Positions 45,995 to 53,488 of a DNA stretch of 64,000 bases are shown in pieces. The stretch covers positions 248,879-312,878 of the forward strand of contig NZ_JALBFU010000003.1 of assembly GCF_022662575.1 (NCBI RefSeq), in the 5' to 3' direction. How positions within the stretch are numbered: position 1 is the first letter of the stretch; every line of letters starts with the position of its first letter. Source of the stretch: Luteimonas aquatica (lineage in GTDB: Bacteria > Pseudomonadota > Gammaproteobacteria > Xanthomonadales > Xanthomonadaceae). The notes below the pieces were generated by a model. That model worked only from the letters and a program-made list of their open reading frames with translations, was not told where the DNA came from and did not search any database. A program made the translations under genes and the position numbers.

Positions 45995-46029
45995 CAAACA
46001 AAAAGCCCAAGCGAGGTGATCGCCTGGGC
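45995..46029 (-). terminator. intrinsic terminator, minus strand
   Basis: GCCCAGGCGA / TCGCTTGGGC hairpin (one mismatch) followed on the minus strand by TTTTTGTTTG. It lies between rimK and the response regulator and would end transcripts coming from rimK, about 220 nt past its stop. Confidence 0.72.
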
Positions 46030-46249
46030 GAAAAAATAAGGACTGCCCCGATTACCGTAATCCGCCGACCTGACTGGAAACGACCTGGAGAGAGCGGAGA
46101 AATTCCGGTGCCTGCACCTTACGGACCGGGCGGTTAGCGGGCTGTTAAACCCGCTCGCGACTTTCGGCTGTTTTATCGCCGCGGCCGTGGATGCCGCCTG
46201 AAAACACATGTAACTATTTGTTTCGAATGAGTCTATCGGAACGCGGAGA
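46030..46249 (-). other. long rimK 3' region, possible 3'UTR RNA
   Basis: About 220 nt between the rimK stop and the terminator at 45995-46029. It is clearly less GC-rich than its surroundings and contains a second small hairpin (AGCGGG / CCCGCT near 46136-46155). There is no coding frame of note. It may simply be a long 3'UTR, or a small RNA processed or transcribed from it. Confidence 0.4.
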
Positions 46250-47158
46250 CTAGCCGAGCTTGCGGCGGCGGCCCTGCCGCAGCGGCTGGGCCTGCCCGGC
46301 GACGTGGTCGATGATGTGCCCGGCGATATCCACGCCGGTGCTCTGCTCGATGCCTTCCAGGCCGGGTGAGGCATTGACCTCCAGCACCAGCGGGCCGCGC
46401 TGGGACTGGATCAGGTCGACCCCGGCCACGCCCAGGCCCAGCACCTGCGCCGCGCGCACCGCCACCGCCTGCTGCGCCGCGGTCGCCAGCGCCGCCGTGC
46501 CGCTGCCGCCGCGGTGCAGGTTGGAGCGGAAGTCGCCCGCCGGCGCCTGCCGCCGCATCGCCGCGACCACGCGGCCGCCGACCACGAAGCAGCGCAGGTC
46601 CGCGCCGGCCGCCTCCTCGATGAACTCCTGCACCAGGAAGTTGGCGTACAGGCCGCGCAGGGTCTCGATGACGCTGCGCGAGGCCGAGAGCTTCTCGGTC
46701 AGCATCACCCCCGATCCCTGCGAGCCCTCGTTGAGCTTGATCACGTGCGGCGGCGCGCCGAGCATCGACAGCAGGTCGGCGGTGTCGTCGGGGTTGTCGC
46801 CGAACACCGTCGCCGGCAGGTCGATGCCCTGGGCCGCCAGCAGCTGGTGGCACTGCAGCTTGTCGCGGGCGCGCGCGATCGCCACCGAGGGGTTGGGCGT
46901 GTAGGTGCCCATCAGCTCGAACTGGCGCAGCACCGCGCTGCCGTAACGGGTGACCGAGGCGCCGATGCGCGGGATCACCGCGTTGTAGTCGGCGATCGGC
47001 TTGCCCTTGTAGTGCATGTCGAAGCCGCGGGCGCTGATGCGCATGTAGCAGCGCAGCGGGTCGAGCACGCGCACGCTGTGGTGGCGCTCGCGGGCGGCCT
47101 CGACCAGGCGCCGGGTCGAATACAACGAGCTGTTGCGCGAAAGGATGGCAAGTTTCAT
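46250..47158 (-). CDS. rimK: RimK-family ATP-grasp ligase
   Basis: ATP-grasp glutamate ligase of 302 aa. The N-terminus [20 protein letters not shown] and the ATP-grasp blocks [40 protein letters not shown] and [20 protein letters not shown] match E. coli RimK. RimK adds glutamates to ribosomal protein S6 and can make poly-glutamate. The RimB-like retropepsin gene lies 53 nt upstream on the same strand, as in Pseudomonas rimABK loci; no rimA is present. Confidence 0.95.
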   Translation of the reverse strand: MKLAILSRNSSLYSTRRLVEAARERHHSVRVLDPLRCYMRISARGFDMHYKGKPIADYNAVIPRIGASVTRYGSAVLRQFELMGTYTPNPSVAIARARDKLQCHQLLAAQGIDLPATVFGDNPDDTADLLSMLGAPPHVIKLNEGSQGSGVMLTEKLSASRSVIETLRGLYANFLVQEFIEEAAGADLRCFVVGGRVVAAMRRQAPAGDFRSNLHRGGSGTAALATAAQQAVAVRAAQVLGLGVAGVDLIQSQRGPLVLEVNASPGLEGIEQSTGVDIAGHIIDHVAGQAQPLRQGRRRKLG

Positions 47159-47211
47159 GCGCTGAAGGGAATGGGGTTGGGGGGCCGGAGTCCGGCGGGG
47201 CGGCGTTGCGG

Positions 47212-47694
47212 TCAGCGTCTTTGCGGGAAGGGCAGCACGACGGCGGATTCCTTGCCGCTTTCGGCCTCGCGCCGGCCTGCCCTGCCGTGGATCGAGGACT
47301 GTGCGGGATCGACCATGAACGCCCCCGCCATGGCGCTGCGTCCGAGCAGCATCGGAAACAGCATGCCGCGGCGATCGGTCAGATTGATTTCAATTTCGCG
47401 CTCGATCCCGGCCAGCCGCAGCGGGGTGCGCAGGAAGGCGCGCCGGGTGCGGTGGCCGCCGGAATCGACCACGTCGCGCTCGTCCAGGAGCGGCGCGGCC
47501 GCCTCGATCACGCGCTGGCGCGACTTCCACGGGGTGATCCTGAATCCCACCCACGGCGCCCCGCCCTCGGTGAAGCGCCACTGTGCGTCCACGTGCAGCG
47601 CCGAGCTGCGCGCGCCGCTGTCGATCTTGGCGCGCAGCCGGGTGATGCCCAGCGCAGGCAGCGCCACCCATTCCCGCCAACCGAGCACGATCAT
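47212..47694 (-). CDS. RimB/retropepsin-like ATP-dependent zinc protease
   Basis: A 160-aa protein of the family annotated as ATP-dependent zinc protease (DUF785-type, RimB). The aspartic-protease-like motif [15 protein letters not shown] is followed by [13 protein letters not shown] and a second conserved block, [20 protein letters not shown]. In Pseudomonas, RimB works with RimK, trimming the glutamate tails that RimK adds. It is the first gene of a two-gene unit with rimK. The C-terminal 20 residues are charged and variable. Confidence 0.88.
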   Translation of the reverse strand: MIVLGWREWVALPALGITRLRAKIDSGARSSALHVDAQWRFTEGGAPWVGFRITPWKSRQRVIEAAAPLLDERDVVDSGGHRTRRAFLRTPLRLAGIEREIEINLTDRRGMLFPMLLGRSAMAGAFMVDPAQSSIHGRAGRREAESGKESAVVLPFPQRR

Positions 47695-47821
47695 CGCTGC
47701 ACCTTCGTCACCTTGCGCCTGCGCCAGTGTGCGCAGCCCCCCCGAACGAATCCGTTATTCCCTCCGGCGCCGCGAACAACCGCCGGAAAATCAAACGCAT
47801 AGCCCGTCTCCCATCGGCCAC

Positions 47822-47859
47822 GACGAAAACGGCGGCATGTCCGTTGGGACATGCCGCCG
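47822..47859 (-). terminator. intrinsic terminator behind tRNA fragment
   Basis: A perfect 13-bp stem CGGCGGCATGTCC and its complement with a 4-nt loop, followed on the minus strand by TTTTCGTCG. It sits 9 nt after the tRNA-like 3' end, exactly where the terminator of a tRNA gene is expected. Confidence 0.75.
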
Positions 47860-47868
47860 TCGGAATCC

Positions 47869-47890
47869 GGAGCGGGCGATGGGAATCGAA
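47869..47890 (-). tRNA. 3'-terminal fragment of a tRNA-Gly gene (putative attachment site)
   Basis: On the minus strand the 22 nt TTCGATTCCCATCGCCCGCT plus CC match the T-loop, 3' T-stem, 3' acceptor strand and start of CCA of the common proteobacterial tRNA-Gly with a GCGGGCG acceptor stem. The matching 5' half is absent: the adjacent sequence upstream is AT-rich and cannot form the D and anticodon arms or the 5' T-stem. A terminator follows at once. This is the pattern left at the distal end of an element that integrated at a tRNA 3' end. It is not a functional tRNA. Confidence 0.6.
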
Positions 47891-48347
47891 TCTCCACCAG
47901 CTTCTTTTCAATCAACAAGTTAAACATCGATCAGGCCCCGGCCGAGAACCCTCGCGGGGAGTCGGCCTGCGGGCGCCGCGGCGCATCTTACCAGGGCCCT
48001 CCGCGGCCGGCTGCGGGGATCGGCCGCAAGGAAACGATCCCCGCTGCGCTCCGCCAGGGCGGCAGTTCCGATGTCCGATCTGCGTCCCGGTCGCAAGCCG
48101 ATGGAAGACGGGCCCCGCCCGCCTGAAGCGACCGATGGATCGGTTCCGTTCGGTCGACCCACGGCGATCGCGGCGCTTGGGTACGCGCCGTGTGAGGCCG
48201 GTCCTGAAACCAGCCGCCCCTGCCGCCGACGCCACGCTTAGTCGCCTTAAGCAGGCAAGAGCATCTTTACAGAATCCCTGCACGCGCGGTCAGCCGCGCA
48301 GGCACTTGCGTCATGATGCCTATACACGAGGGATAGGGAACGTCGCC
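47891..48347. other. junction region right of the tRNA fragment
   Basis: About 450 nt with no supported gene. It starts with an AT-rich run (47895-47930) and continues in GC-rich sequence without coding character. TTTACAGAAT near 48265 may be part of the promoter of the ABC transporter genes. No integrase, attP-like repeat or second copy of the tRNA fragment was found in the window. Confidence 0.4.
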
Positions 48348-49049
48348 ATGCTGGAGATGCGTGGGCTCACCAAGGTCTACCGCACGGAGCAGATCGAGAC
48401 CCATGCCTTGCGTTCGCTCGACCTGCACGTGAAGGAAGGCGAGTTCGTCGCGGTGACCGGCCCGTCCGGCTCGGGCAAGACCACCTTTCTCAGCATCGCG
48501 GGGCTGCTCGAGACATTCAGCGGCGGCGACTATCTGCTCGATGGCGAGGACGTCGGTCGCCTGCCCGACGCCGCCAGGAGCCGGCTGCGCAACCGCAAGA
48601 TCGGCTTCATCTTCCAAAGCTTCAACCTGCTTCCCGACCTCACGGTGGCCGACAACGTCGACGTGCCCCTGCGCTATCGCGGCGTGCCGGCGCGCGAACG
48701 CAAGGAACGCGTGGAGGAGATGCTGCAGCAGGTCGGGCTCGGTTCGCGGCAGCGGCATTTCCCGAACCAGCTCTCCGGCGGCCAGCAACAGCGCGTGGCG
48801 CTCGCCCGCGCGCTCGCCGGACGCCCGCATCTGTTGCTGGCCGACGAGCCCACCGGCAATCTCGATACGCAGATGGCGCATGCAGTCATGGAGCTGCTGG
48901 AAGAGGTGAACGCCCGCGGCACCACGCTGATCCTGGTGACCCACGACGCCGCGTTGTCCGCGCGCGCGCACCGCACCGTGCATCTCGTCGACGGCATGGC
49001 GACCGACCTGTCCCGCATCCCGGCGGTTTCCGCGGACGCGCCTCGGTGA
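48348..49049 (+). CDS. ABC transporter ATP-binding protein (MacB/LolD type)
   Basis: A 233-aa ATPase with Walker A GPSGSGKTTFLS, Q-loop FQSFNLLPDLTV, signature LSGGQQQRVALARALAG, Walker B HLLLADEPTGNLD and H-loop VTHD. It belongs to the MacB/LolD/FtsE cluster, whose members work with FtsX-fold permeases. Two such permeases follow, the first overlapping by GTGA. No membrane-fusion protein is encoded with them, so the substrate and direction are open; antimicrobial-peptide export or resistance fits the neighbourhood. Confidence 0.94.
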   Translation: MLEMRGLTKVYRTEQIETHALRSLDLHVKEGEFVAVTGPSGSGKTTFLSIAGLLETFSGGDYLLDGEDVGRLPDAARSRLRNRKIGFIFQSFNLLPDLTVADNVDVPLRYRGVPARERKERVEEMLQQVGLGSRQRHFPNQLSGGQQQRVALARALAGRPHLLLADEPTGNLDTQMAHAVMELLEEVNARGTTLILVTHDAALSARAHRTVHLVDGMATDLSRIPAVSADAPR

Positions 49050-50338
49050 GCCTGTTCCGCTACTACTGCTATCTCGCCTTGCGCAGCTTCCGCAAGCACA
49101 AGTTCCTCACCTGCCTGGCGGTGCTCGCGATCGCGATCGGCGTGGGGGCCTGCGCGACCACCCTCACCGTGTTCCACGTGCTGTCCCGCGACCCGATCCC
49201 GGGCAAGAGCCATCTGCTGTTCCACCCGCAGCTCGATGCCGAGGGCATGGAGCGCTATCTCCCGGGCGCCGAACCGATCCGGCAGCTCACCGTCCAGGAC
49301 GCCGAGGCGCTGCTGCGCGATCGCCGCGGTACCCGCCAGGCGATGATGACCAGCGGGCGCCTGACGGTCGAGCCCGAGGACCGCGAGCGCCTGCCCTTCT
49401 TCGCCGAAGCGCGCTACACCAGCGCCGACTTCTTCGCGCTGTTCGACGTTCCCTTCCGCTACGGCAGCGGCTGGAGCGCGGACGACGACGAGGCGCGGGC
49501 ACGCGTGGCGGTGATTTCGCGGGAACTCGGCGAAAAGCTCTACGGCGGCAAGAGTGCGCTGGGACGCCGGATCCTGCTGCAGGGGAACGCGTTCCGCATC
49601 GTCGGCGTCCTCGGCGCCTGGCGCGCGACGCCGCAGTTCTACGACGTGCAGGTCCGCGATTTCGCCTACCAGGACCACGTGTTCCTGCCGTTCACCACGT
49701 TCATGGAGCTCTCGCTTCCGCGTACCGGTATCAGCAATTGCTGGCCGCGCGGCGGGGGCGGCGAGACCGCGGAGCAGGATTGCGCGTGGGTGCAGTACTG
49801 GGTGCAGCTGGACAGTCCGGCCAAGGCCGACAGCTACCGCCAGTACCTGCGCGACTATTCGGAGCAGCAGCGGCGCGCCGGCCGTTTCGAGCGGCCGACC
49901 AATGTCCGCCTGCGCGACGTGACCGAATGGCTCGACTACAACCGCATCGTGGGCAAGGACGTCAAGCTCCAGGCCTGGATGGCGGGGGGCCTGCTGCTGC
50001 TGTGCCTGGTCAACGCGGTCGGTCTGCTGCTGGCGAAATTCCTGCATCGCGGCCAGGAAATCGGCGTCCGTCGCGCCCTCGGCGCTTCGCAGGGCAACAT
50101 CTTCTGGCAGTACATGGTCGAGTGCGCGGGGATCGGCCTGGCGGGCGTGCTGCCGGGCATTGCCCTCGCCTCCCTGGGGCTATGGATCGTGCGCCAGCTG
50201 CCGGGCGATTACGCCAAGCTGGCGCAACTGGATTGGACCACGCTCGCCGGCGCGCTGGCACTGGCGGTGATCGCCAGCCTCGCCGCCGGCCTGCTGCCGG
50301 CCTGGCGCGCCAGCCGCATGCGCTATGGGCTGGGCTGA
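49046..50338 (+). CDS. MacB-like ABC transporter permease 1
   Basis: A 430-aa permease starting at GTG that overlaps the ATPase stop. Layout: one N-terminal membrane helix (about residues 20-42), a large periplasmic MacB_PCD domain (about 45-305), then three C-terminal helices in the FtsX fold. The coupling-helix motif GQEIGVRRALGASQGNIFWQ is present. Such proteins move substrates from the periplasm by a mechanotransmission mechanism. Confidence 0.9.
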   Translation: MSLFRYYCYLALRSFRKHKFLTCLAVLAIAIGVGACATTLTVFHVLSRDPIPGKSHLLFHPQLDAEGMERYLPGAEPIRQLTVQDAEALLRDRRGTRQAMMTSGRLTVEPEDRERLPFFAEARYTSADFFALFDVPFRYGSGWSADDDEARARVAVISRELGEKLYGGKSALGRRILLQGNAFRIVGVLGAWRATPQFYDVQVRDFAYQDHVFLPFTTFMELSLPRTGISNCWPRGGGGETAEQDCAWVQYWVQLDSPAKADSYRQYLRDYSEQQRRAGRFERPTNVRLRDVTEWLDYNRIVGKDVKLQAWMAGGLLLLCLVNAVGLLLAKFLHRGQEIGVRRALGASQGNIFWQYMVECAGIGLAGVLPGIALASLGLWIVRQLPGDYAKLAQLDWTTLAGALALAVIASLAAGLLPAWRASRMRYGLG

Positions 50339-50470
50339 GCGAAGCGGCCACCGCGCCGCGCCATCGCCCCGGCCGGACGCGCCCTTGGCGCGGCGGTGCC
50401 GCGATGCCCGCCGCGGGCGCGCCGCGCGGCCGCGATTCGCAATCACGCCGTCGGGCGTATGGGGAGCGAG

Positions 50471-51694
50471 ATGTTCCTGAAACAAACGCTGTCGACCATC
50501 CTCAGGCACAGGGCCGCCTCGCTCATCATCGTGCTGGACATCGCCATCACCTGCGCGATCCTGTGCAACACGATCTTCTATCTGAAGACGCAGCTGCAGC
50601 TGATCACCATCCCGAGCGGCCTGGCCGAGAGCGAAATCGTGCGCCTGACGCCGCAGAACATCGGCAAGGTCGCCGACCCGGACGCGCTCGCCAGGGCGGA
50701 CCTGGCCAGATTGCGCGAAATCCCCGGCGTGAAGTCGGTCTCGACGGCCAATTTCGTTCCGCTCGGGCAGGTGGACAACGCCGTGGGCATCCGCTTGCGG
50801 CCGGACCAGCGCGAGGCCAGCGCGCAGGCGACGGCGTACATCGGCGATGCCCGCCTCCTCGATACGTTCGGCCTCACCCTGGTCGCGGGCCGGGGCTTCG
50901 GCGAGAGCGACGTCGTGCAGTGGCCGGCCGATGCCGCGCAGCCCCCGCCCGCGCCGTCGGTCATCATCAGCCGGAAGCTGGCCGAACGGCTGTTCGAGGG
51001 CGGCGACGCGCTCGGCAAGACCCTCTACGTGCAAGACGAGAATCCCGCGCGCGTGATCGGCCTCGTCGCCCATCTCAAGCGCGGCTATGCGCTCGGTCCT
51101 TCCGACGAGCTCGACGACGCGGTGATCCTGCCGATCAATGCCGCCTACAGCAGGATGTACGGCAGCTACGTGCTGCGGACGGATCCGGCGCGGCGCGGCG
51201 AAGTGCTCGATGCCGCGGCCGCCGCGTTGCGGCAGGAGTACCGCGAACGCGTGTTCTCCAACATGGACACGTACGAGGACGTGCGGGCGAACTACTTCGA
51301 GAAGGACCAGGCGATGATCCTGCTGCTGCTCTCGATCTGCGGCGCGCTGCTGTTGATCGCCCTGTCCGGCATCGCCGGCATCGCCAGCTTCTGGGTGCGC
51401 CAGCGCGTGCGCCAGATCGGCATCCGCCGCGCGCTCGGCGCCACCCGCGGGCAGATCCTCTGGCAGTTCCAGCTCGAGAACCTGCTGCTGAGCGGCGCGG
51501 GCGTACTGCTGGGCATGCTCGCCGCCTACGGCGTCAGCGACCTGCTGGTGCGCTTCAACGAACTGCCGAAACTGCCGGCCTTCTATCTGCCGCTGGGAGG
51601 CCTGCTGCTGCTCGTGCTCGGGCAGATGGCGGTGCTGGTCCCGGCCTTGCGCGCAGCGCGCGTGCCGCCGGCATTGGCGGCGCGCGCCTTGTAA
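50471..51694 (+). CDS. MacB-like ABC transporter permease 2
   Basis: A 407-aa permease of the same fold but different sequence from permease 1: N-terminal helix (ASLIIVLDIAITCAILCNTI), periplasmic domain (about 45-285) and FtsX-type C-terminal helices. The coupling motif is VRQIGIRRALGATRGQILWQ. GGGGAG precedes the ATG at 50471; an in-frame ATG at 50459 is less well placed. It probably forms a heterodimer with permease 1 and the upstream ATPase. Confidence 0.9.
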   Translation: MFLKQTLSTILRHRAASLIIVLDIAITCAILCNTIFYLKTQLQLITIPSGLAESEIVRLTPQNIGKVADPDALARADLARLREIPGVKSVSTANFVPLGQVDNAVGIRLRPDQREASAQATAYIGDARLLDTFGLTLVAGRGFGESDVVQWPADAAQPPPAPSVIISRKLAERLFEGGDALGKTLYVQDENPARVIGLVAHLKRGYALGPSDELDDAVILPINAAYSRMYGSYVLRTDPARRGEVLDAAAAALRQEYRERVFSNMDTYEDVRANYFEKDQAMILLLLSICGALLLIALSGIAGIASFWVRQRVRQIGIRRALGATRGQILWQFQLENLLLSGAGVLLGMLAAYGVSDLLVRFNELPKLPAFYLPLGGLLLLVLGQMAVLVPALRAARVPPALAARAL

Positions 51695-51746
51695 GGCAAG
51701 CCGCCGCACCCGGCGAAGCGGGGCGCATCGAACCGGCCGAAGGCGC

Positions 51747-52238
51747 CTATGCCTGGCGGGCGGCCGGCCACGCGCTGCCGGCCACGGCGGAAGTGCCTTC
51801 GATCGAACGCATCGATCGCACCTCGCGCAGCGGATGGCCGTCCGCCGCGTGCGGATAGTAGACCGCCTTCCCGTCGAGCCGGAAGCGCTCGGCGGCCTCG
51901 TGCAGCTCGAATTCCTTGATCAGCTCGAAGATCAGGTCGAGGATGAACCCGTCGCTCATTTCCTCGCACAGCGCGATCGGCCGGGTGTTGTTCTCCATCA
52001 GTCCGCCGGCCACGGAGTCCTCCATGATCGCGGTGATCTGCAGGTAGGGGATGGCCCCCATGTCGGAGACGATCGGCTTCCAGTCCCGGTACAGCACCCT
52101 GTCCATCAATGCCCGGAACCTGTCCATGCAGCCCGCGTCGGAATAGGTGCCCGGGTGCCTTCTCGGGCACGTCTGGATGTGCTTGTGCATCATCGCGTCC
52201 AGCGAGCTTCTCAGGTCAATCGTTGACGGTGCCATCAT
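51747..52238 (-). CDS. hypothetical protein coupled to XRE regulator
   Basis: A 163-aa soluble protein with no signal peptide. It has Cys at TCPRRH, AGCMDRF and ALCEEMS and an acidic helical stretch (SDGFILDLIFELIKEFELHE). I recognise no family. Its ATG overlaps the stop of the upstream XRE-type regulator (ATGA), so the two are translated together, and it may modify, sense for or antagonise that regulator. The last 20 residues are low complexity. Confidence 0.6.
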   Translation of the reverse strand: MMAPSTIDLRSSLDAMMHKHIQTCPRRHPGTYSDAGCMDRFRALMDRVLYRDWKPIVSDMGAIPYLQITAIMEDSVAGGLMENNTRPIALCEEMSDGFILDLIFELIKEFELHEAAERFRLDGKAVYYPHAADGHPLREVRSMRSIEGTSAVAGSAWPAARQA

Positions 52239-52693
52239 TGCTCTCCAAGCCGTTCGTATCGTTCGGACAATCCGTTTTTTCCGTTCCTGATCTCCAGCGC
52301 CTTCGCCGCCAGCGGGGTTTTCGCCTTCTGCTGCGTCAAGGTTTCCACCAGCTCCACCAGCCCCTGGTTCCCGGGGTACTCGAGTTCGCGGAAACTCTTG
52401 AGCAGGCGTTTCTCGAGATCGTTCCTGGCATACAGGTGCAGCTCGATGTCCAGCGCCATGGCGCCCGGATCGTCCATGTCCGCGACGATCGCGCCGCGTC
52501 CGGTGGTCAGCCATTCGTAGCAGACGTTGCAGCAGATCGCGATCTGCGCCATGTGTTCGTTGGTCGGGCGCGGGCCATTGGCTTTTTCCCACTGCGCGAC
52601 GGCGCTTCGCGCGACGCGCACCACCGCCGCAAGCTGGGTCTGCGACATTCCGCCGCGCCGGCGCGCCAGCCTGATCCTGTCCGAGGTCTCCAT
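52235..52693 (-). CDS. XRE-family helix-turn-helix regulator
   Basis: A 152-aa DNA-binding protein. The N-terminal HTH_3 domain is clear: DRIRLARRRGGMSQTQLAAV, then RSAVAQWEKANGPRPTNEH. A C-terminal helical region of about 80 residues follows. GGGGGAAA precedes the ATG at 52693. It lies divergent to the class III lanthipeptide genes with nearly 500 nt of AT-richer DNA between, so it is a good candidate for controlling that locus and itself. Confidence 0.85.
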   Translation of the reverse strand: METSDRIRLARRRGGMSQTQLAAVVRVARSAVAQWEKANGPRPTNEHMAQIAICCNVCYEWLTTGRGAIVADMDDPGAMALDIELHLYARNDLEKRLLKSFRELEYPGNQGLVELVETLTQQKAKTPLAAKALEIRNGKNGLSERYERLGEQ

Positions 52694-53184
52694 TTTCCCC
52701 CTGTGTCCTTTGTGTTTTTTGGCGATGCGAACAACTGCACGAGCCAGCGCTGTCCTGGCGGACATTCCATTCTGCGCAGGGAATATACCCGGATTGGAAA
52801 CGCATGCGCATCCGCGAAAATAAAAATCCCGTATTCATAAAACAACGCGCGAACAACAAAATGCTCAGTTAATCTGAACTGGTCAGCGCCTCTTCGCACA
52901 GTCTGTACAGTTCCCCCTGCACCGAGCCACTTGTTGCGCATGCAGCATCCGCGGGCCGTATTCGATTCACAGAAATACGCGGGCCGAATATGGCCGATCC
53001 CCGCATCGCCGCTGCATTCCCCGATCGCCATCCGCGATATTTCGCTCAGAGAAAATGAGCGATAGCGGCGTTTCGGCGATTGCATGCGTGCGAGGAATCT
53101 GCCTTAAGGTATCCGCGCCGACTGATCGTCGGCAGGTTACGCACATCAATCTCGAATGGATTTCAAATCAAAGGAGAAATCGTC
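52694..53184. promoter_or_regulatory. divergent control region of the class III lanthipeptide locus
   Basis: About 490 nt, much more AT-rich than the surrounding genes. It holds two palindromes that could bind the XRE regulator: CAGTT-AATCTG-AACTG (52866-52881) and TCGCTCA-GAGAAAA-TGAGCGA (53042-53062). TTGCAT near 53079 with TAAGGT near 53104 is a possible but poorly spaced promoter for the precursor. There is no convincing gene. Confidence 0.45.
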
Positions 53185-53310
53185 ATGTCGAATGTACTGG
53201 CTCTTCAGCTGCTGCCCACGGAACAGTCCCCGATCGGCGGCGAGTGCACGTCCTACGTCAGCTGCCCGTCTTCCCAGAGCTCCGGGCGCATCGCCGAAAA
53301 CGCGGAATGA
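53185..53310 (+). CDS. class III lanthipeptide precursor peptide
   Basis: A 41-aa peptide with a strong ribosome site (AAAGGAG) 179 nt before a LanKC gene. The leader has the short hydrophobic LxLQ-type recognition motif of class III precursors (VLALQLLPTE). A GGE stretch at 18-20 probably ends the leader, and the core begins CTSYVSCPSSQSSG and ends with a charged tail. Two Cys (C21, C27), six Ser after C21 and T22 are available. Only T22, S23 and S26 lie between the two Cys; four Ser lie C-terminal to both, which is unusual. Confidence 0.75.
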   Translation: MSNVLALQLLPTEQSPIGGECTSYVSCPSSQSSGRIAENAE

Positions 53311-53375
53311 TTCCCGCGTGAGCCACGAACTTGGAATCATGGATTGATAGATGAGTTCCGTGTCTGCTTTTGACG

Positions 53376-53406
53376 GATGGGCGCCGGAGGGCGTCCATCT
53401 GTTTTG
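53376..53406 (+). terminator. terminator-like hairpin between precursor and LanKC
   Basis: GATGGGCGCC / GGCGTCCATC stem (one G-T pair) with a 4-nt loop, followed by TGTTTTG. It lies between the class III precursor and LanKC, parallel to the hairpin in the class II locus. Confidence 0.6.
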
Positions 53407-53488
53407 AGGAAGCGGCGACTTCCGGGCAGCGATCCATGAATGCGCAGCACCGATCCGGCATCGGCATCCATCGAAAGGAAAAATCCCC

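Noticed and set aside
47691-47927. A 78-codon minus-strand frame starting MFNLLIEKKLVEIRFP
   Set aside because: It runs through the tRNA-Gly fragment and its terminator, a common artefact at tRNA-end attachment sites.
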